NCBI GenBank assembly: GCA_963837105.1
Contig: CAWIMG010000024.1
Coordinates: forward strand, 149,542 to 213,541
DNA length: 64,000 nt
Reading direction: 5' to 3'
DNA from: UBA9676 sp963837105
Lineage (GTDB): Bacteria > Actinomycetota > Actinomycetes > Streptosporangiales > Streptosporangiaceae
This document shows, piece by piece, positions 25,798 through 33,399 of this stretch. Position numbers and translations under genes: made by a program. Every line of letters begins with the position of its first letter. Positions within the stretch are counted from its first letter, which is position 1. The notes below the pieces were generated by a model. It ran no database searches and was not told where the DNA came from. It saw only the letters and a program-made list of their open reading frames with translations.

Positions 25798-26905
25798 CCA
25801 TAACCTCCCAGAAGTGCCCGATAGTGCCGGCCAGCGCGCCCAGGCCGGCCGCAACGGGAGCGGTCTCGATCCACTCATCCGGGGTGTGCTCGCCCGCACC
25901 CCGGGTGACGCCGAGGGTCACCGCGGGGATGCCCGCCGCGTAGGCCGCGTTGGCGTCGGTGCTCGCGGCGCCGAACTCGCAGCCGATGCCCGCGCGGGCG
26001 AGGGCATCGGCGGCGGCCGCCGCGAGCGGGCTGGAGGGAGCCACCCCGCCGGCTGGGCGGTGCCCTAGTTCGGCCACCTCGACGGTCAGGCCAATCCCGG
26101 CCGCCGTGGTGACGATGCTCCTGGCCTTGTCTTCCAGCGCCGACAGCGCGGGGGCGCTGTCGGCGCGCAGGTCGGCCTCGAACCAGCCGTGCCGGGCCCG
26201 GGCATTGATGGCTTCGCCACCGCCGATGCTGCCGATGTTCACGCTGAACCTGGCGCCCGGGACGGTCAGTTCGCCCAGGCGGGCGGCGGCAGCGGCAGCG
26301 GCATGCACCGCGCTGGGCGCGCCGGACCGCTCCCAGGCATGCCCCCCGGGCCCGCGGTAGCTGACCCGCCACCGGATGGATCCCACGCCGGTGACGACGA
26401 CCCGGCCGAGGTAGTTGCCTTCCACGGCGATGACGGCCGCCAGCGGCCGTGGCCCGTGCGCCAGCGCATGGGCGATGCCGGCCAGATTGCCCATCCCCTC
26501 CTCGCCCACGGTCGCCACCAGCCAGAGCGGGCCCGGCCCGGATCCGGCGAGACGGGCCACCGCGGACAGTGCCGCCACGCCGATGCTGTCGTCACCCACA
26601 CTGGGCCCGGTCAGCCGGCCAGGGGTGGCGACAACCTCGTGGGGGACATCCGCGGGGAACACGGTGTCGAGGTGGGCGGCCACGAGCAGGGCAGGCCCCG
26701 GGCCACCGGCCACCCGAGCCCAGACGTTGCCGGCCGCGTTGACCGACGTTGGCCAGCCGTCGTCATCCCACCAGCGCCGGACCGCCCTCGCGCGGTCCCC
26801 CTCCGCGCCGGTGGGCGCCGGGATACGCGCCAGTTCCACCGTGCGGCTGAGCACACGGCCCGCGGCAGCGCCGGCCCGGCCATCTCCGCCGGTCCCGGCC
26901 GTCAT
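25790..26905 (-). CDS. M20-family metallopeptidase / amidohydrolase
   Basis: 371 residues, ATGA overlap with the CaiB gene. Complete di-zinc site signatures: VAAHLDTVFP (His, Asp), GDDSIGVAALSAVA (bridging Asp), ATVGEEGMG (general base and metal Glu), and TRGAGEHTPDEWIE (C-terminal His). M20 enzymes cleave N-acyl, N-carbamoyl or dipeptide amides. In this operon it could release an amino acid or ammonia plus a carboxylate from a ring-opened intermediate. Confidence 0.87.
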   Translation of the reverse strand: MTAGTGGDGRAGAAAGRVLSRTVELARIPAPTGAEGDRARAVRRWWDDDGWPTSVNAAGNVWARVAGGPGPALLVAAHLDTVFPADVPHEVVATPGRLTGPSVGDDSIGVAALSAVARLAGSGPGPLWLVATVGEEGMGNLAGIAHALAHGPRPLAAVIAVEGNYLGRVVVTGVGSIRWRVSYRGPGGHAWERSGAPSAVHAAAAAAARLGELTVPGARFSVNIGSIGGGEAINARARHGWFEADLRADSAPALSALEDKARSIVTTAAGIGLTVEVAELGHRPAGGVAPSSPLAAAAADALARAGIGCEFGAASTDANAAYAAGIPAVTLGVTRGAGEHTPDEWIETAPVAAGLGALAGTIGHFWEVMDD

Positions 26906-28101
26906 GGCGCCACCGCGATGCCTCCGGCGACCAGTTCGTCGATCTCAGCGGCGGTCAGGCCGGCGCCGGTCAGCAGCACCCGGGTGTCCGCGCCGAGCAG
27001 GGGCGCGGGTGACGAGTAGGGGAGCGCGGCCTCGTCCATCCGCAGCGGTGGTCCGATCAGCCGGTAGCTGCCGCCCCCGGGCTGGCCCAGTTCCTGCACC
27101 GATCCGAGCGCCGCCAGCTGCGGCGTCGCCAGCACCTGAGCCAGATTCTGGACCTGCGCGGCGGGCACGCCAGCCTCGTGACAGCGGGCCAGCCAGTGCT
27201 GGGTCGGCTGGGTGGTGAGGACCGACTCGAACGCCGCGGTGAGCTCGTCCCGGTGTGCCACCCGGGCCGCGTTGTCGGCGAACCGGTCATCGGTCACCAG
27301 GTCGTCCCGCCCCAGTACCCGGCACGCGCGGCGCCACATGTCTTCCGAGCCCGCCCCGGCCAGCACCAGCCAGCCATCGGCGGTCCGGAACCCGCCGTAG
27401 GGCGCGAACATGGGCGAGTGCGTCCCCAGCAGGCCCGGCGGCTCACCCGACGCCAGCACGCCCGCGGCCACCGTGCCCAGGCTGGTGAGGGCGAACTCCA
27501 GCAGCGACGATGACACCAGCCGGCCCATCCCGGTCCGCTGCCGCTCGACATAGGCGGCGAGCAGCCCCAGCGCGCACGCCAGCCCGGCCCCGACGTCCAG
27601 CACCGGCGCACCGACCTTGACCGGCCCCGACGATGGTGCCCCGGTGACGCTCATTACGCCGCTCTCCGCCTGAAGGATCAGGTCGAACCCGCCCCTGCCC
27701 GCATCGGGCCCCACATCCCCGTAGCCGGAGATGGACCCATAGATCAGCGAGGGGTAGCGGGCGTGCACGGACTCCCAGTCCAGCCCGTGCGACAGCAGGC
27801 TGCCCGGCCGCGAATTCTCCACCAGCATGTCGGCCGAGGCGAGCACCCCCTCCAGCGCCTTCCGGCCCGCCGGTGTGCGGAAGTCCAGGGCCAGGCTGCG
27901 TTTGCCGGAGTTCAGGGCCAGGAACAGGGCCGACTCCCCGTTGACCCGTTCCGTTCCCTGCCACCGGTAGGGGTCCCCGGGCGGGACCTCGACCTTCACC
28001 ACCTCGGCCCCCAGCGCCGCCAGCAGCAGAGTGGCCTGGGACCCGGCCACGAACCGGGTGAGATCCAGGACGCGCAGTCCGGCCAGCGGGCCCGTTACCA
28101 C
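26902..28101 (-). CDS. CaiB/BaiF family CoA transferase (class III)
   Basis: 399 residues, GTG 28101. N-terminal GPLAGLRVLDLTRFVAGSQATLLLAALGAEVVKVE and the covalent-catalysis Asp in GGFDLILQAESGVMSVTG identify the family. It moves CoA between carboxylic acids, so it probably forms the CoA thioester used by the mutase encoded immediately upstream. Its start overlaps the mutase stop by 7 bases and its end overlaps the M20 gene by 4. Confidence 0.9.
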   Translation of the reverse strand: MVTGPLAGLRVLDLTRFVAGSQATLLLAALGAEVVKVEVPPGDPYRWQGTERVNGESALFLALNSGKRSLALDFRTPAGRKALEGVLASADMLVENSRPGSLLSHGLDWESVHARYPSLIYGSISGYGDVGPDAGRGGFDLILQAESGVMSVTGAPSSGPVKVGAPVLDVGAGLACALGLLAAYVERQRTGMGRLVSSSLLEFALTSLGTVAAGVLASGEPPGLLGTHSPMFAPYGGFRTADGWLVLAGAGSEDMWRRACRVLGRDDLVTDDRFADNAARVAHRDELTAAFESVLTTQPTQHWLARCHEAGVPAAQVQNLAQVLATPQLAALGSVQELGQPGGGSYRLIGPPLRMDEAALPYSSPAPLLGADTRVLLTGAGLTAAEIDELVAGGIAVAP

Positions 28102-29741
28102 GGCGACGGCTCCCGGAACTCACCAAAGGCGTTCCGGAACACATCGCTCATCTCCCCCACGGTCGCCCCCGCCCGGGCGGCCTCGACCAGCGCCGGCATG
28201 ACATTGCGGCCCTCGGCGGTATCCCGCTCGAGCCGCCGCAACGACTGGGCGCAGGCGCTGCCGTTGCGTATTGCCCGGCGGTGCCGGGTCCGTTCGACCT
28301 GCCGCTCCTCGATGCCGGGGTCGGGCTGGAATAGCTCGGCCTGCCCGGTGCCGCCCCCCGTCACGTGCACGTTCACGCCGACCTTGGGTGACTCCCCGGA
28401 GACAAGCCGCTGCTCCGCCCGGTAGGCCGCCTGCGTGATCCAGCGCTGCGGGATCCCCCGCTCCAGGGCGCTGACCGCGCCACCGGCGGCCTCGATCTGC
28501 CGCAGCACGCCGCCGGCCCTGGCTTCCAGCTCATCGGTCAGGTGCTCGACGAAGAAGGAGCCCGCGAGCGGGTCGGCGGTCCTGGTCACGCCGGTTTCCA
28601 GGGCGATGATCTGCTGGGTGCGGAGCGACAGCGTGACCGCCTCCTCGCTCGGTAGCTCGAACGCCTCGTCGTAGCCCATCACGTGAATCGACTGGGCCCC
28701 GCCGAGGACCGCCCCCAGGCACTGGATCGTGGACCGGATCACGTTGTTCAGCGGCTGCTGCGCGGTCAGGGTGGTGCCCGAGTTCCCGGAAAAGAACCGG
28801 AGCCTGGCCGAGGCCGGGTCTTTGGCGCCGAAGCGATCGGTCGCGATCCGGTACCAGAGGCGGCGCGCCGCGCGGAGCTTGGCGACTTCCTCGAACAGAT
28901 CCAGCGTGGTGGCGAAGTGGAAGGACAGCCGCGGGGCGAACCGGTCGAAGGCAAGGCCCCGCCCGGTGAATTCCGCGCAGTACGCGACGGCGGAGGCCAT
29001 CGTGAGCCCGAGTTCCTGCACGGCGGTGCAGCCCGCCTCCCGGGCGTGGTAGCCGGTCACCGAAATCGGGTTGAACCGGGGCAGCGCCTCGCTTGCATAC
29101 TCGACCACGTCCGCGGTGAGCCGCATCGACGGCCCCGGCGGGAACACGTATGCCTTCCTGGCCAGGAACTCCTTGAGAATGTCGTTCTGCAGGGTGCCGG
29201 TGAGCTGATCCGGCCGGACCCCCTGCCTTTCCGCGGCCACCAGGAAGGTGGCGAGAATGATAGGCGCGGTCGCGTTGATGGTGAAGTTGACCGAAAGCTT
29301 GTCCAGCGGCAGCCCGGCGAACACGTCCGCCATGTCGTCGGCGGTGTCGATGGCCACCCCGACCCGGCCGACCTCGCCCTGGGCCATCTCGTGGGCCGAG
29401 TCGTAGCCAAGCTGGGTGGGCAGATCGAACGCCACGGACAGCGCGGTCTGCCCCTGGTCGAGCAGGAACCTGAACCGCTCGTTGGTCTCCTCAGGGGAGC
29501 CAAAGCCGGCGAACTGCCGCATCGTCCACAGCTGGCCCCGGTACATGGAGGCGTACGGCCCCCGGGTGAACGGCGGCTGGCCGGGCAGGCCGAGCCGTTC
29601 CGCCAGCGCCTCCGGGCCGCCAGCCACGTCACCGGCGGTGTAGACCGGCGCGACCGGGATGCCGGAGCCGGTGGTGACGGCCGGCTGGTCGGGGCTGGGA
29701 GACGCGCCGGAGGGCGCGGCCGGGCCGGAAGGTGTGGTCAT
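28095..29741 (-). CDS. Coenzyme-B12-dependent acyl-CoA mutase, large subunit (methylmalonyl-CoA mutase family)
   Basis: 548 residues, ATG 29741 overlapping the small-subunit stop as TAATG. TIM-barrel mutase domain only: GPYASMYRGQLWTMRQFAGFG, LSVAFDLPTQLGYDSAH, NISVTGYH-type NPISVTGYHAREAG, and GGAQSIHVMGYDEAFELPSEEA. No C-terminal cobalamin domain; that is the neighbouring small protein. This split layout occurs in archaeal/bacterial MCM, isobutyryl- and 2-hydroxyisobutyryl-CoA mutases. Substrate-selecting residues cannot be settled by eye. No MeaB-type chaperone gene is in the window. Confidence 0.88.
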   Translation of the reverse strand: MTTPSGPAAPSGASPSPDQPAVTTGSGIPVAPVYTAGDVAGGPEALAERLGLPGQPPFTRGPYASMYRGQLWTMRQFAGFGSPEETNERFRFLLDQGQTALSVAFDLPTQLGYDSAHEMAQGEVGRVGVAIDTADDMADVFAGLPLDKLSVNFTINATAPIILATFLVAAERQGVRPDQLTGTLQNDILKEFLARKAYVFPPGPSMRLTADVVEYASEALPRFNPISVTGYHAREAGCTAVQELGLTMASAVAYCAEFTGRGLAFDRFAPRLSFHFATTLDLFEEVAKLRAARRLWYRIATDRFGAKDPASARLRFFSGNSGTTLTAQQPLNNVIRSTIQCLGAVLGGAQSIHVMGYDEAFELPSEEAVTLSLRTQQIIALETGVTRTADPLAGSFFVEHLTDELEARAGGVLRQIEAAGGAVSALERGIPQRWITQAAYRAEQRLVSGESPKVGVNVHVTGGGTGQAELFQPDPGIEERQVERTRHRRAIRNGSACAQSLRRLERDTAEGRNVMPALVEAARAGATVGEMSDVFRNAFGEFREPSPW

Positions 29742-30139
29742 TACACCGCCTTTGGGCGGGCCAGCGCGAGCATGCCGTCCACCGCGTCCGGCAGCGCGGT
29801 GCCGACCGGGAAGACCGCCGCGACACCGAGCCCTTGCAGGGCCTCGATGTCCCGGGCCGGGATCGTGCCACCCACGGCCAGTGGCGTGCCGGCGCCAGCG
29901 GCCCGCAGCGCGGCCAGCACCCGCTCCGCGATCGGCAGATGCGCCCCGGACAGCACCGAGATCCCGACCACATCGGCGTCCTCCGCCACAGCGGCGGCGG
30001 CGATCTGCGCCGGTGTCGTCCGCAGGCCCAGGTAGATCACCTCTGACCCGGCCTCCCGGAGCGCCATGGCGATGACCTTGATCCCCCGGTCGTGGCCGTC
30101 CAGACCCGGCTTGGCCAGCACCAGCCGGGGTGGCCTCAT
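29741..30139 (-). CDS. B12-binding small subunit of acyl-CoA mutase
   Basis: 132 residues from ATG 30139. Has GLDGHDRGIKVIA, the DxHxxG cobalamin-ligand motif, then LSGAHLP and the VGGTIP loop, as in the C-terminal domain of methylmalonyl-CoA mutase. Pairs with the large subunit encoded next (TAATG overlap). Its start codon and ribosome site lie inside the first copy of a 28-base direct repeat (30132-30190). Confidence 0.92.
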   Translation of the reverse strand: MRPPRLVLAKPGLDGHDRGIKVIAMALREAGSEVIYLGLRTTPAQIAAAAVAEDADVVGISVLSGAHLPIAERVLAALRAAGAGTPLAVGGTIPARDIEALQGLGVAAVFPVGTALPDAVDGMLALARPKAV

Positions 30140-30190
30140 GGGACAGCACCTTCGGTCATCGCGGCCTCACTGGACAGCACCTTCGATCAT
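30132..30190. repeat. Two-copy 28-bp direct repeat at a gene junction
   Basis: Copies at 30132-30159 and 30163-30190 match at 25 of 28 positions (31-bp period). The second copy encodes the last codons of the NicX-like gene (MIEGAVQ stop); the first repeats them as a tiny in-frame MTEGAVP that ends on the small-subunit ATG and supplies its GAAGGTG ribosome site. Confidence 0.7.
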
Positions 30191-31126
30191 GACCGCCCGG
30201 CCGTCGAGTTCCAGGGTGGCGTCCCGCATCACACAGTCGAGATGGGCCACCGCGTTGACCACGCCGCCATAGGCGATCGAGTTCCCCAGCGCGACGTGGG
30301 CGGTGCCGCGCGCCGACTCGGTCTCCATCGGCACCGAGCAGATGGTCCCGGCTGGATTGAACGCCACCGACACCTCGGCCAGGTTGGTCATCTGATCGTC
30401 TTTGCACCGCTCCAGCATGCTGGTCAGGCGGGTGCGTTCGGCGCCCTCGATGCCCCGGACCTGCCCGTCGGCGACGTGGAGCACGACCGGTTCCGGCAGC
30501 GGGCCCTTGCCCATGAACAGCAGGTCGCCGTCCACGACCACGGTGCCCGAGGCCGTGCCTTCCACCGGTGCGGTGCCCGATTCGATGTCGGGCGGGGCCA
30601 TGTAGGCGCCCGGCTGGGTGGCGATCCCGTGCAGGACCCGGCCGGGCCGGTCGGCCACCGATCCGCGCAAATCCGTGCCGCCGGGGGTGGTCAGCCGGAA
30701 TCGCTGCGCGGCCCCCCAGGCCTTTCCCACCCGCTCGGCGTCGGCGCGCAACTGCTCGAAGTCCACATCCAGCGGGCCGCCGGCCCGGAAGGTCTCCAGC
30801 CGGACCCCGGGCATGGCCAGGTAGCGCACCCCCCGCTCGGTGGCGTTCCGGCGGGCCCGGCTGGAGCCGATGAACAGGCTGGTCAGTTCGATGACAGCGC
30901 CCGCTTCCAGCATCATCGCGGCCACCGCGCCCGGCGGCTCGGCCCCGGGCAGATAGGGCATCGGCATCTGGGCCACCAGCGGGACGCCGTCCCTGGTCGC
31001 GACCGCTTCCAGCAGCCGGGTCACCACCTGCTGATCGGTCCCGCCGTCGGTGAGCAGGACCACCTGCTCACCGGGGCGGACGGCGAGGCACTGGTCGAGA
31101 ACGCTGGCGAACCCGTCACCGGCCAT
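30167..31126 (-). CDS. NicX / M29-aminopeptidase-like metalloprotein
   Basis: 319 residues from ATG 31126, overlapping the M20 gene by 11 bases. The C-terminal third carries GTAHVALGNS...AHLDCVMRDATLELDG, resembling the His...His-x-Asp iron site of 2,5-dihydroxypyridine 5,6-dioxygenase (NicX) and the related M29 aminopeptidase T fold. NicX opens a pyridine ring; M29 members are peptidases. In this gene neighbourhood a ring-cleaving dioxygenase fits well, but this is inference from a short motif. Confidence 0.65.
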   Translation of the reverse strand: MAGDGFASVLDQCLAVRPGEQVVLLTDGGTDQQVVTRLLEAVATRDGVPLVAQMPMPYLPGAEPPGAVAAMMLEAGAVIELTSLFIGSSRARRNATERGVRYLAMPGVRLETFRAGGPLDVDFEQLRADAERVGKAWGAAQRFRLTTPGGTDLRGSVADRPGRVLHGIATQPGAYMAPPDIESGTAPVEGTASGTVVVDGDLLFMGKGPLPEPVVLHVADGQVRGIEGAERTRLTSMLERCKDDQMTNLAEVSVAFNPAGTICSVPMETESARGTAHVALGNSIAYGGVVNAVAHLDCVMRDATLELDGRAVMIEGAVQ

Positions 31127-32384
31127 GGCCGCTCCCGGGATCGCGCTGGCCGGTTGGCTGGCCGTTCCTGGGCTCGGTGAGGGCGAGCGCGGCGAAGATC
31201 GCGTACACCTTGGTGGCCTCGTGGATGTCGGCGACCGCCAGGTGCTCGTCCGGGCAATAGACGGGTGGCCCGCCGGGGCCGAAAATCACGGTCGGGATCT
31301 TGTCCCCGAAGCTTGCCGTGTCCCCGAGCCAGTTCTCGGTCACCAGCACCGGTTCCTCGCCGCGGACCAGGCGCACGGCTTCAGACATGAGCCGGACAAC
31401 CTCATCGCCCGGATCGGCGAGGTAGCCGTTCTTGACGTCCACCAGCGCGACGTCCGCCGTGAAACGCTGATCAGCGGCTTTAGCCGCGGCGAGGCAGCGG
31501 TCTATCTCGGCCCGCACCTGCTCGGTGGTGACGCCCGGCTGGGGCCGGCAGTCCACGCGGATCACGCACTCGTCCGGGATCATCGATGGGCCGCCGGGCG
31601 CCAGGCCGCCATAGATCCGGCCCGGTACGACATATGTCTCGGCACCGAACAGGTCCGCCACTCCCTGCGCGAGGGGTGGCTCCAGTTGCGAACGGTCCAG
31701 GGCCAGCACGGCCTGGGCGGCGAGCACATTGGCATTCACCGCTGAATGCTTATGGCAGGTGTGCGCCGAACGCCCCCGGACCGTCACGTCGAAGTAGTAC
31801 CGCCCGCGATGGCCGACGCAGACCTGATTGTCGGTCAGCTCACCGAGCACGCACATGTCGGCCTTGTGGCTCTCGAAGTAGGAAATCGACCCCGCCTGAT
31901 CGCCCATGTGATCGGAGACCGCCGCCATGGAAAGCGTGCCGGAGAGCTGGCTCTGGCTGGCCCGCAACTGGCTTTGGCTGGCCCGCAACGCCTCGATCGC
32001 CACGATCTGGCAGGCGAGCGCGGCTTTCATGTCCATGATTCCGTGACCATAAACAGCGCCGTCGATGAGATCACCGGAGAATGGCGCTGCCCGCTGCCAG
32101 CCGTGCGATTCCGGCTTGGTATCCATGTGGCCAGTGAAGGCGACCCGCGGGCCCGGGCCGAAGCTCATCTCACCGATAGCGTTAGGCCGACCTGGCAGAA
32201 CTGGCTGCAACTCGACCGACTCAAACCCCGACTCACGCATGACCGAGGCCAGAAACTCGGCCAGCGGTCCCTCCGCACCAAGCACGCTCGGTATCCGGCA
32301 GACCTCCTGGACAAGCGCAACGGCTCGGTCAAGATCGAGATTGCCCAATATTTCGGCGATGAATGGCCGGTCAGTTATATCCAC
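31116..32384 (-). CDS. M20-family (ArgE/DapE-like) hydrolase with altered Glu-Glu motif
   Basis: 422 residues, GTG 32384 with GGAAGAG upstream. The first zinc residues are present (VAFTGHMDTKPES, YGHGIMDMKAA), but the expected Glu-Glu pair is replaced: the segment reads MAAVSDHMGDQAGS. A 7-residue tandem duplication (RASQSQL twice) lies just before. C-terminal VYCPDEHLAVAD holds the last His. First gene of an operon with the NicX-like gene and mutase subunits, under a strong promoter at 32419-32447. May act on an N-acyl or carbamoyl group by a modified mechanism or be a binding protein. Confidence 0.83.
   Translation of the reverse strand: MDITDRPFIAEILGNLDLDRAVALVQEVCRIPSVLGAEGPLAEFLASVMRESGFESVELQPVLPGRPNAIGEMSFGPGPRVAFTGHMDTKPESHGWQRAAPFSGDLIDGAVYGHGIMDMKAALACQIVAIEALRASQSQLRASQSQLSGTLSMAAVSDHMGDQAGSISYFESHKADMCVLGELTDNQVCVGHRGRYYFDVTVRGRSAHTCHKHSAVNANVLAAQAVLALDRSQLEPPLAQGVADLFGAETYVVPGRIYGGLAPGGPSMIPDECVIRVDCRPQPGVTTEQVRAEIDRCLAAAKAADQRFTADVALVDVKNGYLADPGDEVVRLMSEAVRLVRGEEPVLVTENWLGDTASFGDKIPTVIFGPGGPPVYCPDEHLAVADIHEATKVYAIFAALALTEPRNGQPTGQRDPGSGHGR
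31947..31988. repeat. 21-bp tandem duplication inside the M20 gene
   Basis: Two adjacent 21-base units (31947-31967, 31968-31988) differ at one position and encode RASQSQL twice, in frame. Confidence 0.85.
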
Positions 32385-32409
32385 AGTCCTGGTCTCTTCC
32401 GAACATCAG

Positions 32410-32447
32410 ATATAAGATCTTATATGTAGTTTAGTTTCCAGTGTCAA
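32410..32447 (-). promoter_or_regulatory. Sigma-70-type promoter with overlapping 16-bp palindromic operator (site C)
   Basis: On the minus strand TTGACA (32447-32442), 17 bases, TATAAG (32424-32419): a near-consensus promoter for the M20/NicX/mutase operon. The perfect palindrome ATATAAGATCTTATAT (32410-32425) covers the -10 box and expected start point, the classic place for a repressor. TCTGATGT, as at sites A and B, follows directly. The divergent MBL gene starts about 190 bp away and may share it. Confidence 0.7.
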
Positions 32448-32603
32448 GCAGGCGTCCAGCGGGGTGCCCTGGCCTGGCCGCTGCCTCTGGCCTGGCCGCG
32501 GGGCGTCCTGCAGGTGGTCCCGGCGCTGCCGGGACCGCGGGCCCGGCCAGGCTGCGGCAGGTGAACCGGCCGCACCCGTGGCCCTGGTGTGAAGGAGAGG
32601 ACG

Positions 32604-33398
32604 ATGTTCACGATCGAGCCCATGGTCGTCGCCTACGGCCCGCACCGGGAAAAGAGCCGCTTCACCTACATGCACCATGCGGGCGTCGCCATCGACATCC
32701 CGTATGTGTCGTGGCTGATCCGCGGGCCGGACCTGACCGCCCTGGTCGACGTCGGCTGCAGCGCCCGCGACTATCGCGAGTACATCCGGCCCAAGGATCG
32801 CGAACTGGTCCACGTGGGACAGGTCTTCGCCGACGTCATCGACGTCAAGCCGATCACCGGGCACCTGGCGGACCGGGGGCTGGCCCCGCGCGACATCGAC
32901 CTGGTGGTGCTGTCCCACCTGGACTGGGACCACTGCATGACGGTCGAGCCGTTCGCGGACAGCGCGTTCTACGTGCAGCGCAAGGAATGGGAAACCACGC
33001 CGTCGCACGAGATGTTCACGACCTCGTTCGGGCCGCCGGAGCACTACCAGAAACTCGCCGGATTCAACCTGACGCTGCTGGACGGTGCGCACCAGATCGC
33101 CGACGGTTTCGACCTGATGCTGTCCCCCGGCCACACCTTCGGAGGCCAGTCGGCGATCATCCGCACCAGCGACGGCACCTTCGTCATCGCCGGGATGTGC
33201 GTGCTCCGGGAGAACTTCTACCCCTCCCCCGAGGAAAGCGAGCACTTCAAGGTCATCCCGCCCGGCGGGCACACCGACCTGTTCCAGTCCTACGAGTCCA
33301 TGCTCCGCCTGAAAGAGATCGGCGGCGACAACGTCCTCCCGCTGCATATGACCGAGGCGTGGGATATCACCCGCATCGGCTCACCCATCGGGGCATGA
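32604..33398 (+). CDS. Metallo-beta-lactamase-fold hydrolase (lactonase-like) with altered metal ligands
   Basis: 264 residues; ATG 32604 is preceded by AAGGAGAGG. Looks like the AHL-lactonase/4-pyridoxolactonase branch, but the HxHxDH motif reads HLDWDH (105-110), so the second His is Asp. The usual bridging Asp region is IAGMCVLRENF rather than a GD turn. The later histidines, LSPGHTFGG and VLPLHM, are kept. Could hydrolyse a lactone or cyclic ester from the pathway with a modified metal site. Followed two bases later by the sulfurtransferase gene. Confidence 0.83.
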   Translation: MFTIEPMVVAYGPHREKSRFTYMHHAGVAIDIPYVSWLIRGPDLTALVDVGCSARDYREYIRPKDRELVHVGQVFADVIDVKPITGHLADRGLAPRDIDLVVLSHLDWDHCMTVEPFADSAFYVQRKEWETTPSHEMFTTSFGPPEHYQKLAGFNLTLLDGAHQIADGFDLMLSPGHTFGGQSAIIRTSDGTFVIAGMCVLRENFYPSPEESEHFKVIPPGGHTDLFQSYESMLRLKEIGGDNVLPLHMTEAWDITRIGSPIGA

Positions 33399-33399
33399 C

